Assembly (NCBI GenBank): GCA_036744005.1
Contig: DAINOJ010000001.1
Location: 124,001 to 188,000, forward strand
Direction: 5' to 3'
DNA length: 64,000 nucleotides
From: CALCNS01 sp937897315
GTDB lineage: Bacteria > Bacillota > JAAYKD01
Part shown: positions 52,645 through 60,963 of the stretch, one piece after another
Numbering within the stretch: position 1 is the first letter of the stretch
How the letters are laid out: every line of letters begins with the position of its first letter
Made by a program: the position numbers and the translations under genes
The notes under the pieces: model-generated
What the model was told of the DNA's origin: nothing
The model's input: the letters and a program-made list of their open reading frames with translations, nothing else
Database searches by the model: none

Positions 52645-53397
52645 TTGCAACCAAAATATCGCCGAATTGTATTAAAGCTATCCGGAGAAGCATTGGCAGG
52701 AGATCCAAAAGACCGTGATAAGAAATTTGGGTATGACTCACAAACATTGGCAGATATCGTGGCTCAGGTGAAAGAAATTACCGAAATGGGTGTTGAAGTT
52801 GCTTTGGTCGTCGGAGGTGGAAACCTTTGGCGGGGAATCAAAGGAAGCCAAACATTGGGTATTGATCGCGCCACTGCAGATTATATGGGAATGTTAGCGA
52901 CAGTCATGAACGCCATGGCTTTACAGGGAGCATTGGAATCCATAGGAGTGGTTACACGGGTTCAAACCGCTATCGAAATGCGGGAAGTGGCGGAACCTTA
53001 TATTCGTAGGAGGGCGATTCGCCATTTGGAAAAAGGAAGAGTCGTGATTTTTGCTGCAGGAACGGGAAACCCTTATTTTACAACCGATACCGTTGCGGCT
53101 TTGCGAGCAGCTGAAATAAATGCTGAGATCGTCATGAAAGCAACGGGAGAAGTGGATGGGGTATATTCTTCTGACCCCAAACTGGATACAGCCGACAGAA
53201 AAGCAGTGAAGTATGATTCCATTACCTATCAGGAGATTTTGAATCAGAGTTTGAAAGCGATGGACACTACGGCGATTACATTGTGCATGGATAACCATAT
53301 ACCCATCATTGTATTCAATCTGTCACAGCCAGGCAATGTCAAACGGGCTGTGCTGGGAGAGAAAATTGGAACATACATAGGAGGAGAGAAGCGATGA
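52645..53397 (+). CDS. pyrH: Uridylate kinase
   Basis: Phosphorylates UMP to UDP, allosterically controlled by UTP/GTP in bacteria. 250 residues. Features: RIVLKLSGEALAGD, VVGGGNLWRG, DYMGMLATVMNA and AAGTGNPYFTTDTVAALR, typical of the hexameric bacterial kinase. Start is inferred as TTG 52645, 8 bases after GGGAGG; nearer GTG or TTG triplets are too close to it. The stop overlaps frr by four bases (ATGA). Confidence 0.95.
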   Translation: MQPKYRRIVLKLSGEALAGDPKDRDKKFGYDSQTLADIVAQVKEITEMGVEVALVVGGGNLWRGIKGSQTLGIDRATADYMGMLATVMNAMALQGALESIGVVTRVQTAIEMREVAEPYIRRRAIRHLEKGRVVIFAAGTGNPYFTTDTVAALRAAEINAEIVMKATGEVDGVYSSDPKLDTADRKAVKYDSITYQEILNQSLKAMDTTAITLCMDNHIPIIVFNLSQPGNVKRAVLGEKIGTYIGGEKR

Positions 53398-53948
53398 AAG
53401 ATTATTTGGCCAGAATTGAAGATCGTATGGAGAAAACCATTCATGCTCTGAAAAAAGACCTGGTTTCGATTCGCGCAGGAAGAGCCCATCCTGGATTGCT
53501 CGAGAAAGTGATGATCGAGTACTACGGAGCTTCTACGCCATTGGCGCAGGTGGGAAACATCTCTTGCCCTGATGCACGCTCCATCGTCATTCAACCTTGG
53601 GACAAGAGTATAATCAAAGCGATCGAGAAGGCAATTTTGACCTCTGATTTGGGATTAAACCCCTCAAATGATGGAATCGTAGTTCGACTGACCATCCCGG
53701 CCCTAACGGAACAACGCAGAAAAGAACTCAGTAAAATGGTAGAGAAAAAAGGCGAAGAAGCCAAAATCGCACTTAGAAATATTCGCAGAGATGCAAACGA
53801 TGAAGCGAAGAAACTCGAGAAATCTAAGGATTTTACGGAAGATGATACGAAACAAGCCTTAGAAGAATGCCAGAAAATCACCGATCGCTTCATCAAAGAG
53901 GTTGATGTTGTGATACTTGCCAAAGAGAAAGATATTATGGCAGTCTAA
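53394..53948 (+). CDS. frr: Ribosome recycling factor
   Basis: Splits post-termination ribosomes with EF-G. 184 residues, a tRNA-like two-domain shape: the coiled-coil bundle and a small inserted beta domain. Visible RAGRAHPGLLEKVMIEYYG, PLAQVGNISCPDARSI, GIVVRLTIPALTEQRRKEL and RRDANDEAKKLEK are all characteristic. Overlaps pyrH by four bases. Confidence 0.98.
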   Translation: MKDYLARIEDRMEKTIHALKKDLVSIRAGRAHPGLLEKVMIEYYGASTPLAQVGNISCPDARSIVIQPWDKSIIKAIEKAILTSDLGLNPSNDGIVVRLTIPALTEQRRKELSKMVEKKGEEAKIALRNIRRDANDEAKKLEKSKDFTEDDTKQALEECQKITDRFIKEVDVVILAKEKDIMAV

Positions 53949-53961
53949 TCTTGTGGCTGCT

Positions 53962-54001
53962 AACTGCCGGATGTAAGAGGGGTTCTTACATACCGGCAGT
54001 T
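53962..54001 (+). other. Long hairpin between frr and uppS
   Basis: AACTGCCGG-ATGTAAGA pairs with TCTTACAT-A-CCGGCAGTT, 17 bp with one bulge and a 5-base loop. No U-run follows, so it is not a standard terminator; it may be a processing site, an mRNA stabiliser, or a weak terminator. Confidence 0.7.
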
Positions 54002-54031
54002 CTACTATGAAATGGAAGGAAGTGGTACTCT

Positions 54032-54775
54032 TTGAGTTTTTTCGGTAAAAGAAACCAGGGTACACCACAGGATATCGTGAAAGTTCCACAACATATCGCT
54101 TTCATCATGGACGGTAATGGTAGATGGGCACAGCAAAGACATATGCCGAGGACCTATGGTCATCAGGCGGGTATGGAATCTATGAGGAAAGTGATTCGCA
54201 AATGTGGAGAATTAGGAATTCGAGTGGTCACCTTTTATACTTTTTCAACAGAGAATTGGAAGAGAAGCCCTTCGGAAGTAGACTTTTTGATGAGATTGCC
54301 TATTGAATTTATGGAGCAGGACCTGCCAGAACTGATGGCGAATGAAACTAAATTGGTACTTTCGGGTAGTTTAGAGGGAGTACCAGCCAGAACTGCGGAA
54401 GCATTGTTGCGTGGAGTTTCAGAGACCAAAGAGAATCAGAAGCTCATCGTCAATTTGGCTTTCAATTATGGAGGTAGAGACGAATTGGTTCGGGGAATTA
54501 AGAAAATCTCCATGGATATTCTTGAACAACGCATTATTCCCTCACAAATTACAGAGCAATTCATTCAAAGTTACTTAGATCAGCCAGAACTTCCGGATCC
54601 AGACTTGATGATTCGTACCGGAGGAGAACAGAGGTTATCAAACTTTCTGCTCTGGGAATCTGCGTATACGGAGTTCTATTTTGCTCAAGAATATTGGCCT
54701 GAGATGAATGCAGAGTTACTCGAAAAAATTCTACTTGATTTTGCAGGCAGAAAGAGAAGATTCGGCGGACTATAA
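54032..54775 (+). CDS. uppS: Undecaprenyl diphosphate synthase
   Basis: Cis-prenyltransferase that builds the C55 lipid carrier used for cell-wall assembly. About 247 residues. Catalytic Asp27 lies in FIMDGNGRWA, followed by YGHQAG, FSTENWKR and the diphosphate-binding RTGGEQRLSNFLLWE; TEFYF near the C terminus completes the active site. The start is TTG 54032, preceded by GAAGGAAG. Next genes cdsA-dxr-rseP-ispG form the classic membrane-precursor run. Confidence 0.97.
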   Translation: MSFFGKRNQGTPQDIVKVPQHIAFIMDGNGRWAQQRHMPRTYGHQAGMESMRKVIRKCGELGIRVVTFYTFSTENWKRSPSEVDFLMRLPIEFMEQDLPELMANETKLVLSGSLEGVPARTAEALLRGVSETKENQKLIVNLAFNYGGRDELVRGIKKISMDILEQRIIPSQITEQFIQSYLDQPELPDPDLMIRTGGEQRLSNFLLWESAYTEFYFAQEYWPEMNAELLEKILLDFAGRKRRFGGL

Positions 54776-54796
54776 CGTAATTTGGGGAGGTTCTAT

Positions 54797-55576
54797 ATGT
54801 TCCAAAGAACGGTGACGATTTTGGTTTGGGCCCCGGTATTTTTGGCATTCTTACTCTTGGGATCGTGGCCGTTAGCCATCTTCTTTATTGGTATTATCTT
54901 GTTGGCAGTGAATGAAATAAAGAACATGGTTGAACCGAAAGGATTACAAATCGATTTACCTGCTATTGCCTTTTTGAGCTCCGGGGCCTTTTTTACTCAA
55001 CCGTTGGCAGAGAAGAATCTGATCTGGATGTTTTTTGGCTTTCTCGTCTACTTACTAGCCAAAAAAGTCTTGTTGTTTCCTTCCTTTACTTTAAACAGTC
55101 TGGCAATGAATTGCTTTACCGCTTTGTATATCGTGACTCCTTTTTGGTTTGGTTATTATCTGCGATCAGGATACAATGGGTTAGCATGGATTCTAATAGT
55201 ATGTTTACTTACATGGGCATATGATATCTTCGCATATTTGGCAGGCTGCTATCTGGGAAAAAACCATCCATTTCCCGATATCAGTCCCAATAAAAGCACT
55301 GAAGGTATTATTGGAGGTTTATTAGGATCGGTAGTAATCATGATCTTAGTAGGGATATCGATGGAGTTATCTGCTTTACACTTTGGGATTCTAGGTCTTT
55401 TAGGTGGCATAACAGCTCAAATAGGAGATTTAGTGGAATCCTCGTTGAAAAGAGAATACAATATCAAAGATTCCGGTCATTTGTTGCCAGGTCATGGTGG
55501 AATACTCGATCGTTTTGATTCATGGATTTTGGTTGTTTTTGTCGTTATCTTGTTTCAACGTTATGTCATATTGTGA
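54797..55576 (+). CDS. cdsA: Phosphatidate cytidylyltransferase
   Basis: Makes CDP-diacylglycerol from phosphatidic acid and CTP, the precursor of all phospholipids. 259 residues with about seven or eight membrane segments. The C-terminal signature is present: GDLVESSLKREYNIKDSGHL and LPGHGGILDRFDS. YDIFAYLAGCYLGKN precedes it. ATG 54797 follows TTGGGGAGG. Confidence 0.95.
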   Translation: MFQRTVTILVWAPVFLAFLLLGSWPLAIFFIGIILLAVNEIKNMVEPKGLQIDLPAIAFLSSGAFFTQPLAEKNLIWMFFGFLVYLLAKKVLLFPSFTLNSLAMNCFTALYIVTPFWFGYYLRSGYNGLAWILIVCLLTWAYDIFAYLAGCYLGKNHPFPDISPNKSTEGIIGGLLGSVVIMILVGISMELSALHFGILGLLGGITAQIGDLVESSLKREYNIKDSGHLLPGHGGILDRFDSWILVVFVVILFQRYVIL

Positions 55577-55584
55577 GGCAATAA

Positions 55585-56739
55585 ATGAAAAGTATTACAA
55601 TTTTCGGTTCTACCGGATCTATAGGAACACAGACGTTGGATGTCGTATCACATCATTCTGATCACGTCAAGATCACAGGACTGGCGGCAGGGAGCAATAT
55701 GATCTTGCTGAGTGATCAAATCAAACAATGGCACCCCCAGTATGTGGTAGTTGCTCAAGAAAAAGATGCTTTAACATTGCAGAAACGATTTCCCAATATA
55801 TTGATTTCTTGGGGAGATCGTGGGTTGGTGGCATTGGCTGGGGTACAGGTTGATACCATCGTCATGGCGTTAATTGGCTTTGTCGGGCTTGCACCTATCA
55901 TTGAAGCACTGAGAGTAGGGCAACGCGTCGCTCTAGCAAATAAAGAACCGATTGTCGCTGCTGGAGAATTGTTTGATTTCTTGATTCGAGAGCATGGGGG
56001 AACGGTATTCCCGGTGGATAGCGAGCACTCGGCTATTTATCAGTCTTTACATGGCAAGAAGGCAGAGATTGAGAAGGTTTTTTTGACTGCTTCAGGTGGC
56101 CCCTTCTATCATTCTCCGGGACGAGATCTTTCCAATGTTTCTGTTGAGGAAGCCATTCGGCACCCAAAATGGAAAATGGGAAGAAAGCTCTCGGTGGATT
56201 CTGCGACGTTAATGAATAAGGGACTTGAAGTGATTGAAGCACGCTGGTTATTTGGCTTACAACCAAATCAACTGGATGTGGTCATTCATCCGCAAAGTCT
56301 AGTCCATGCATTGGTTCAATATTGTGATGGTTCATTACTGGCTCACATGGGGTATCCCGATATGCACATGCCGATTGCTTATGCGTTATCTTATCCCGAG
56401 CGCTGGGCATTGTCACTTCCTAGACTCAGCTGGAGTGATCTGTCAGGATTGCGTTTCGATACACCAGATTTTACTAGATTTCCAGCTCTGACCATGGCAT
56501 TTGAGGTAAATCGTATGGCTGGTTGCATGCCAGCGTCTATGAGCGCAGCCAACGAAGTCGCAGTGACGGCTTTTTTGGATGGACTTATTCGGTTTACAGA
56601 CATTATACCCCTTGTTCAACATGTTTTAGAAGAAACAACACCTCGCAATCTGAACAGTGTCGAGTGTGTTATCGAAGCTGATCGACTGGCACGAGAAAAA
56701 GCAAATCTAGCGATAAGTCGAATGAGGGAAAAGAGGTAG
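55585..56739 (+). CDS. dxr: 1-deoxy-D-xylulose 5-phosphate reductoisomerase
   Basis: Second step of the MEP isoprenoid pathway. 384 residues: NADPH site GSTGSIGTQTLDVV, ANKEPIVAAGEL (usually ANKESLV), metal site PVDSEHSAIYQSL (Asp, Glu, Glu set), TASGGPF, the catalytic SVDSATLMNKGLEVIEARWLF and HPQSLVHALVQ. Together with ispG in the same run it shows that the cell uses the MEP pathway and so supplies substrate for uppS upstream and for MiaA. Confidence 0.97.
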   Translation: MKSITIFGSTGSIGTQTLDVVSHHSDHVKITGLAAGSNMILLSDQIKQWHPQYVVVAQEKDALTLQKRFPNILISWGDRGLVALAGVQVDTIVMALIGFVGLAPIIEALRVGQRVALANKEPIVAAGELFDFLIREHGGTVFPVDSEHSAIYQSLHGKKAEIEKVFLTASGGPFYHSPGRDLSNVSVEEAIRHPKWKMGRKLSVDSATLMNKGLEVIEARWLFGLQPNQLDVVIHPQSLVHALVQYCDGSLLAHMGYPDMHMPIAYALSYPERWALSLPRLSWSDLSGLRFDTPDFTRFPALTMAFEVNRMAGCMPASMSAANEVAVTAFLDGLIRFTDIIPLVQHVLEETTPRNLNSVECVIEADRLAREKANLAISRMREKR

Positions 56740-56743
56740 CTTT

Positions 56744-57769
56744 ATGTTAGTAGCAGTTCTGTTTGCTATTTTAGGATTTGGATTTTTAATCATCATTCAC
56801 GAATCAGGACACTTTCTCGTTGCCAGAGCGTTTGGGATACAGGCAGATGAGTTTGCCATAGGAATGGGTCCAAAAGTGTTTTCTCAGACTTGGGGAAGGA
56901 CACAGTTTTCTCTGCGTGCAATCCCTATCGGTGCGTTTGTCATGTTTGAGAATCCAGAAAAATACGAAGTGAATGGAATAGAGCCCTCCAGTGCCCATCC
57001 CTATTTGGATGCTCCCACATGGAAGCGCTTCTTCATTTCGGCGGCAGGTCCTTTCTTTAACTTTCTCTTAGCATCCCTGATTTTGATTCTAATAGGATTT
57101 ATGAGTGGAATTCCTTCCAATGAACCTATAGTAGGGGCATTATTACCCGAAGGGGTAGCAGAGTCCGCCGGATTATTGCCCGGCGATCGCATATTGAGCA
57201 TTAATCAAGTACAGATTCAAGTCTGGAATGATATTTCGGCGCTGATAGGTCCTGCGAGCGGCGAGCAAATCACCATTCTTGTTCTGCGAGAAGGTCAAGA
57301 AAAAACGTTTACTATGATTCCAAAAGATAATTCAGAAGGTAGGGGAGTCATCGGAATTAGTGGTAGTGTAAAACGCTTTGCGCTCTGGGGAAGTATCCAA
57401 AATGGAATAGTACAGACGGGACAGTTTATTTCTGAAACCATTTACGGGTTTAGTCACCTATTTCAGAAAGATGCCTTAAACAGTTTTATGGGTCCCATAG
57501 GAATTGTTTCTATCACTGGGCAGGTGGCTCAAACCGGGTTTTCGAATTTTATATGGTTCATATCGTATTTAAGTGTCAACCTAGGAATCGTAAATCTGCT
57601 ACCCATTCCAGCTCTTGATGGAGGAAGACTAGCCTTTTTGCTTATTGAAATGATTCGCGGTAAGAAGATGAATGAAAAAATTGAATCTGTGATTAGCAGT
57701 GTGGGTTTTGCGTTAATCATCGGTATAATTTTGCTGGTGTCTTTTCGAGATATCATGCAACTTCGATAG
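56744..57769 (+). CDS. rseP: Site-2 membrane metalloprotease RseP
   Basis: Intramembrane zinc protease that cleaves transmembrane segments, such as those of anti-sigma factors. 341 residues. HESGH (19-23) gives two zinc ligands and the active-site glutamate within the first membrane segment; NLLPIPALDGGRL near the C terminus gives the third ligand. One PDZ domain (about 115-200) lies between, and three or more membrane segments are visible. The stop is 15 bases before ispG. Confidence 0.95.
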   Translation: MLVAVLFAILGFGFLIIIHESGHFLVARAFGIQADEFAIGMGPKVFSQTWGRTQFSLRAIPIGAFVMFENPEKYEVNGIEPSSAHPYLDAPTWKRFFISAAGPFFNFLLASLILILIGFMSGIPSNEPIVGALLPEGVAESAGLLPGDRILSINQVQIQVWNDISALIGPASGEQITILVLREGQEKTFTMIPKDNSEGRGVIGISGSVKRFALWGSIQNGIVQTGQFISETIYGFSHLFQKDALNSFMGPIGIVSITGQVAQTGFSNFIWFISYLSVNLGIVNLLPIPALDGGRLAFLLIEMIRGKKMNEKIESVISSVGFALIIGIILLVSFRDIMQLR

Positions 57770-57784
57770 GTAGAGGTGAAGAGG

Positions 57785-58873
57785 ATGCGAAGAACGACTA
57801 AAAGTATTCCAATTGGTCCGATCCGCGTGGGTGGGGAGGAACCGATTATCGTCCAATCCATGTGTGATACCGATACAAGGGATGTAAGCAAGACAGTGGA
57901 GCAGATTCTAAGGTTGGAAGAAGCCGGTTGCGAATTAATTCGTGTCGCAGTCTTAGATCAGCAAGCGGCAGAATCCATCGGAGCAATAAAGAGACAGATT
58001 CATATCCCTCTGGTGGCAGATATTCATTTTGATTATCGATTGGCTTTAACGGCACTAAAGCAAGGCGTCGATAAGCTTCGTATTAATCCTGGGAACATTG
58101 GAGTGGAAGAACGGGTTAGAGCGGTAGTGGAGGAAGCAAAAGTACGAGAGGTACCGATACGTATTGGAGTCAATGGAGGTTCTCTGGAGAAGCATATCTT
58201 GGCTAAGTTTGGAAGACCCAGTGCAGAAGCCATGGTTGAAAGTGCACTTTCTCATATTCAAATACTTGAACGGTATGATTTTGACCAGATTTTAGTTTCT
58301 GTAAAAGCGAGCAATGTTCTAGAAACCATTCAAGCATATCGCCTTTTATCCAAAAAAGTGAACTATCCGCTTCATCTAGGAATAACCGAAGCCGGGCCAC
58401 CCGGAACCGGAATTGTTCGAACTTCTGTTGGTATGGGAGTGCTTTTAGCAGAAGGAATTGGGGATACTTTGCGTGTTTCTTTGAGCGGTGATCCGGCAGA
58501 AGAAGTTCATGTTGCCTGGCAAATCTTAAAAAGTTTAGAACTTCGTCAGCGTGGAATCACACTCATTTCTTGTCCTACTTGTGGAAGAAGAAAAGGAGAT
58601 GTGTATACCATTTCTGCAGAAGTAGAAAAAAGACTACGAGATTACCAAGGTCCACCGATTACGGTTGCTGTGATGGGATGTGAGGTCAACGGACCATTGG
58701 AAGCGAAGCATGCGGATATTGGTATCGCATTCGGTGTCGAACAAGCATTGCTGTTTGTAAAAGGCAAGATTGTTGCAAAAATCACACCGGATGTATATAT
58801 GCACGCGCTTTTTGAACAAATAGACATCCTACGTAGAGAGAAGACGACAGGATCAAAGGTTATAGATAAATAA
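57785..58873 (+). CDS. ispG: (E)-4-hydroxy-3-methylbut-2-enyl-diphosphate synthase
   Basis: Iron-sulfur enzyme making HMBPP in the MEP pathway. 362 residues. The TIM-barrel part has PIIVQSMCDTDTRD and PLVADIHFDYRLAL; the cluster-binding cysteines are in SCPTCGRRKGD and VMGCEVNGPLEA near the C terminus. ATG 57785 is used, after AGAGGTGAAGAGG. In Bacillus proS-polC stand between rseP and rimP; here ispG takes that place, followed by the promoter and leader of the rimP operon. Confidence 0.95.
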   Translation: MRRTTKSIPIGPIRVGGEEPIIVQSMCDTDTRDVSKTVEQILRLEEAGCELIRVAVLDQQAAESIGAIKRQIHIPLVADIHFDYRLALTALKQGVDKLRINPGNIGVEERVRAVVEEAKVREVPIRIGVNGGSLEKHILAKFGRPSAEAMVESALSHIQILERYDFDQILVSVKASNVLETIQAYRLLSKKVNYPLHLGITEAGPPGTGIVRTSVGMGVLLAEGIGDTLRVSLSGDPAEEVHVAWQILKSLELRQRGITLISCPTCGRRKGDVYTISAEVEKRLRDYQGPPITVAVMGCEVNGPLEAKHADIGIAFGVEQALLFVKGKIVAKITPDVYMHALFEQIDILRREKTTGSKVIDK

Positions 58874-58894
58874 CCGCTTCATTTGATAAGACTC

Positions 58895-58923
58895 TTGCTT
58901 TCTAGGGAACATTATGCTATAAT
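58895..58923 (+). promoter_or_regulatory. Promoter of the rimP-nusA-rnpM-infB-rbfA operon
   Basis: TTGCTT, a 17-base spacer, TATAAT (58918-58923) and TGC giving an extended -10. Transcript starts near 58930, about 56 bases before rimP. Confidence 0.8.
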
Positions 58924-58937
58924 GTTTGTTGATAGTC

Positions 58938-58963
58938 GAGAGTGGGTGTTCCCACTCTCTCTT
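58938..58963 (+). promoter_or_regulatory. Leader hairpin before rimP
   Basis: GAGAGTGGG / CCCACTCTC with a TGTT loop followed by TCTTATTT. It sits just inside the transcript and could be a weak attenuator or bind a protein such as NusA; its role is inferred. Confidence 0.6.
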
Positions 58964-58985
58964 ATTTGTCGGAAAGGAGATCTGC

Positions 58986-59438
58986 ATGAGGTTCGATCTC
59001 GAAACAACAAAAAAAATAGCCAATTCTATAGCGGAACAACTGGGTTATGATATTTATCAAGTAGAAATGCTGAAGGAAGGTGGCAATCGAATTCTACGAA
59101 TTTCGATAGACCATCCTGATGGAATACAACATGAAGACTGCGAACGCTTTAGTCGGGCGATTGATCCGGCTCTAGATGAAGCAGATCCCATTCCGTTTAG
59201 CTATTTCCTTGAAGTATCCTCACCTGGTATTTTTCGTGAGCTTCGAACAGAGCAGGATTATCATCGCTTCTTGGGTGAGTTTGTGAAAGTGATTTGTTCT
59301 CAAGCGGTAGACCAATCAAAAACTCATCGTGGCAGTTTAATACTGGTTACGGCAGAGCATTTCGTCCTGCAATTACCGAATAAAGAACTAGTCATACCGC
59401 GTTCTCTGGTTAAGAAAATACATTTGGACATCCTGTAG
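58986..59438 (+). CDS. rimP: Ribosome maturation factor RimP
   Basis: Helps assemble the 30S subunit. 150 residues with the two-domain RimP shape: an N-terminal alpha/beta part (ISIDHPDGIQHEDCERFSRAI) and a C-terminal SH3-like part. YFLEVSSPGIFRELRT is characteristic. ATG 58986 follows AAAGGAGA. First gene of the five-gene translation operon, after the leader hairpin. Confidence 0.94.
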   Translation: MRFDLETTKKIANSIAEQLGYDIYQVEMLKEGGNRILRISIDHPDGIQHEDCERFSRAIDPALDEADPIPFSYFLEVSSPGIFRELRTEQDYHRFLGEFVKVICSQAVDQSKTHRGSLILVTAEHFVLQLPNKELVIPRSLVKKIHLDIL

Positions 59439-59464
59439 GAATCGGGATAAAGGAGTATTACAAT

Positions 59465-60529
59465 ATGAATATGGAATTCATCGAAGCCTTAAGTGCGGTT
59501 GCTAGAGAAAAAAATGTCTCGGAAGAAATGCTTTTTCGGACGATTGAACAAGCACTGGTCTCTGCTTACAAAAGGAACTTTAATAATGCTTCCAATGTCA
59601 GAGTCAGTATTAACATAGAAACCGGCGAAATCAGTGTATATGCTCGTAAGACGGTAGTAGAAGACCTAAAGGATCTAAAGAGTGAAGAATTGCTCGAGAA
59701 TGCCAAAAAAATAAACCCCAATTATATGGTGGGAGATGTCATTGAATCAGAAATAACTCCTCGTGATTTTGGCAGAATCGCGGCTCAAACCGCAAAACAA
59801 GTCGTGGTTCAACGCCTCAGAGAAGCAGAAAGAGGTTTTGTCTATGACCAATATGTGGAGCGCGAGGGTGAAATTCTAGGCGGTATGATTCAACGGTTTG
59901 AACACAAAAACATCATTGTCGAGTTGGACAATCAAGTGGAAGCTCTATTACCAACTGGGGAACAAGTGGTTGGGGAGGATTATGCACTAGGACAAAGGAT
60001 GAATTTCTTTGTAGTAGAAGTAAAGAAATCTCCAAAAGGGCCTCAAATTATCGCTTCTCGATCACATCCAGGATTATTGCGACGATTATTTGAACTGGAA
60101 GTTCCGGAGCTGTACGACGGTACAATTGAAATGAAATCTGTAGCTCGTGAAGCGGGACAACGGTCAAAAGTAGCAGTATATTCTAAGGATCCCAATGTGG
60201 ATCCGGTTGGTGCGTGTGTTGGGCCAAAAGGAGCACGGGTACAAGCCGTGGTCAACGAACTAAAAGGCGAGAAAATTGACATAGTACATTTTTCGCAAAA
60301 TCCTGCAGAATATGTTGCCAATGCGCTTAGCCCAGCGAAAACCATTTCTGTCAGCATGAATGAAGACGGAAAATCAGCCAGAGTCGTTGTTCCCGATTAT
60401 CAATTATCTTTGGCAATTGGTAAAGAAGGTCAGAACGCACGATTGGCAGCTAAACTGACGAATTACAAAATTGATATCAAAAGCGAAAGCCAGGTTCTTA
60501 TAGAACCTTCTGCTAATACCGAGAACTAG
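59465..60529 (+). CDS. nusA: Transcription termination/antitermination factor NusA
   Basis: Binds RNA polymerase and controls pausing, intrinsic termination and antitermination. 354 residues: an N-terminal polymerase-binding domain (opening MEFIEALSAVAREKN), an S1 domain (about 135-200) and two KH domains; VGACVGPKGARVQAVV is the first KH loop. This short form lacks the acidic repeats of the E. coli protein, as usual in Bacillota. ATG 59465 follows AAAGGAGTATT. Confidence 0.97.
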   Translation: MNMEFIEALSAVAREKNVSEEMLFRTIEQALVSAYKRNFNNASNVRVSINIETGEISVYARKTVVEDLKDLKSEELLENAKKINPNYMVGDVIESEITPRDFGRIAAQTAKQVVVQRLREAERGFVYDQYVEREGEILGGMIQRFEHKNIIVELDNQVEALLPTGEQVVGEDYALGQRMNFFVVEVKKSPKGPQIIASRSHPGLLRRLFELEVPELYDGTIEMKSVAREAGQRSKVAVYSKDPNVDPVGACVGPKGARVQAVVNELKGEKIDIVHFSQNPAEYVANALSPAKTISVSMNEDGKSARVVVPDYQLSLAIGKEGQNARLAAKLTNYKIDIKSESQVLIEPSANTEN

Positions 60530-60537
60530 GTGATAAT

Positions 60538-60858
60538 ATGAAGGCACGGAAAATTCCCATGAGAATGTGTGTCGGCTGTCAAGAGATGTTCGAAAAAAGA
60601 AGCCTAATTCGGCTGGTTCGGACTCCCGATGGAGACATCATATTTGATTCTACTGGAAAAAAGTCAGGTCGTGGTGTGTACCTGTGCAAAAAGCAAGCTT
60701 GTTTATCTGCGGCCACCAAAGGGAAACGCATACAAAAAGCGTTTCAATGCGAGGTGCCGGCAGCCATCTTTCAACGGTTATCAGAAGAACTTCATCTCAT
60801 TTCAGAATTGCATTTACCGGAAGAAACAGACAAAATGGAGGAAACCCACAATCTTTAA
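60538..60858 (+). CDS. rnpM: RNase P-associated modulator RnpM (YlxR family)
   Basis: 106 residues of the YlxR family. The characteristic RMCVGCQ and SGRGVYLC motifs are visible. In Bacillus this protein binds RNA and has been reported to inhibit or modulate RNase P. The usual neighbour YlxQ is missing between it and infB. The frame runs with a weak ribosome site (TAGGTGATA) 8 bases after nusA. Confidence 0.9.
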   Translation: MKARKIPMRMCVGCQEMFEKRSLIRLVRTPDGDIIFDSTGKKSGRGVYLCKKQACLSAATKGKRIQKAFQCEVPAAIFQRLSEELHLISELHLPEETDKMEETHNL

Positions 60859-60885
60859 CAGAAAAGAATCAACATTGCAGCGAAT

Positions 60886-60951
60886 TACCGATATTTCGGT
60901 AGGGAGGGATCATATCTACGTATTCAAAGGTTCTATTTTTTACCGAAATAT
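60886..60951 (+). promoter_or_regulatory. Alternative RNA hairpins directly upstream of infB
   Basis: Two mutually exclusive stems share one strand. Hairpin A: TACCGA (60886-60891) with TCGGTA (60896-60901). Hairpin B: ATATTTCGGTA (60891-60901) with TACCGAAATAT (60941-60951), 11 bp across a 39-base loop. Hairpin B ends at the base just before the infB GGAGGT (60952-60957). They could regulate translation of infB; nothing is known experimentally here. Confidence 0.55.
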
Positions 60952-60963
60952 GGAGGTGGCTCA

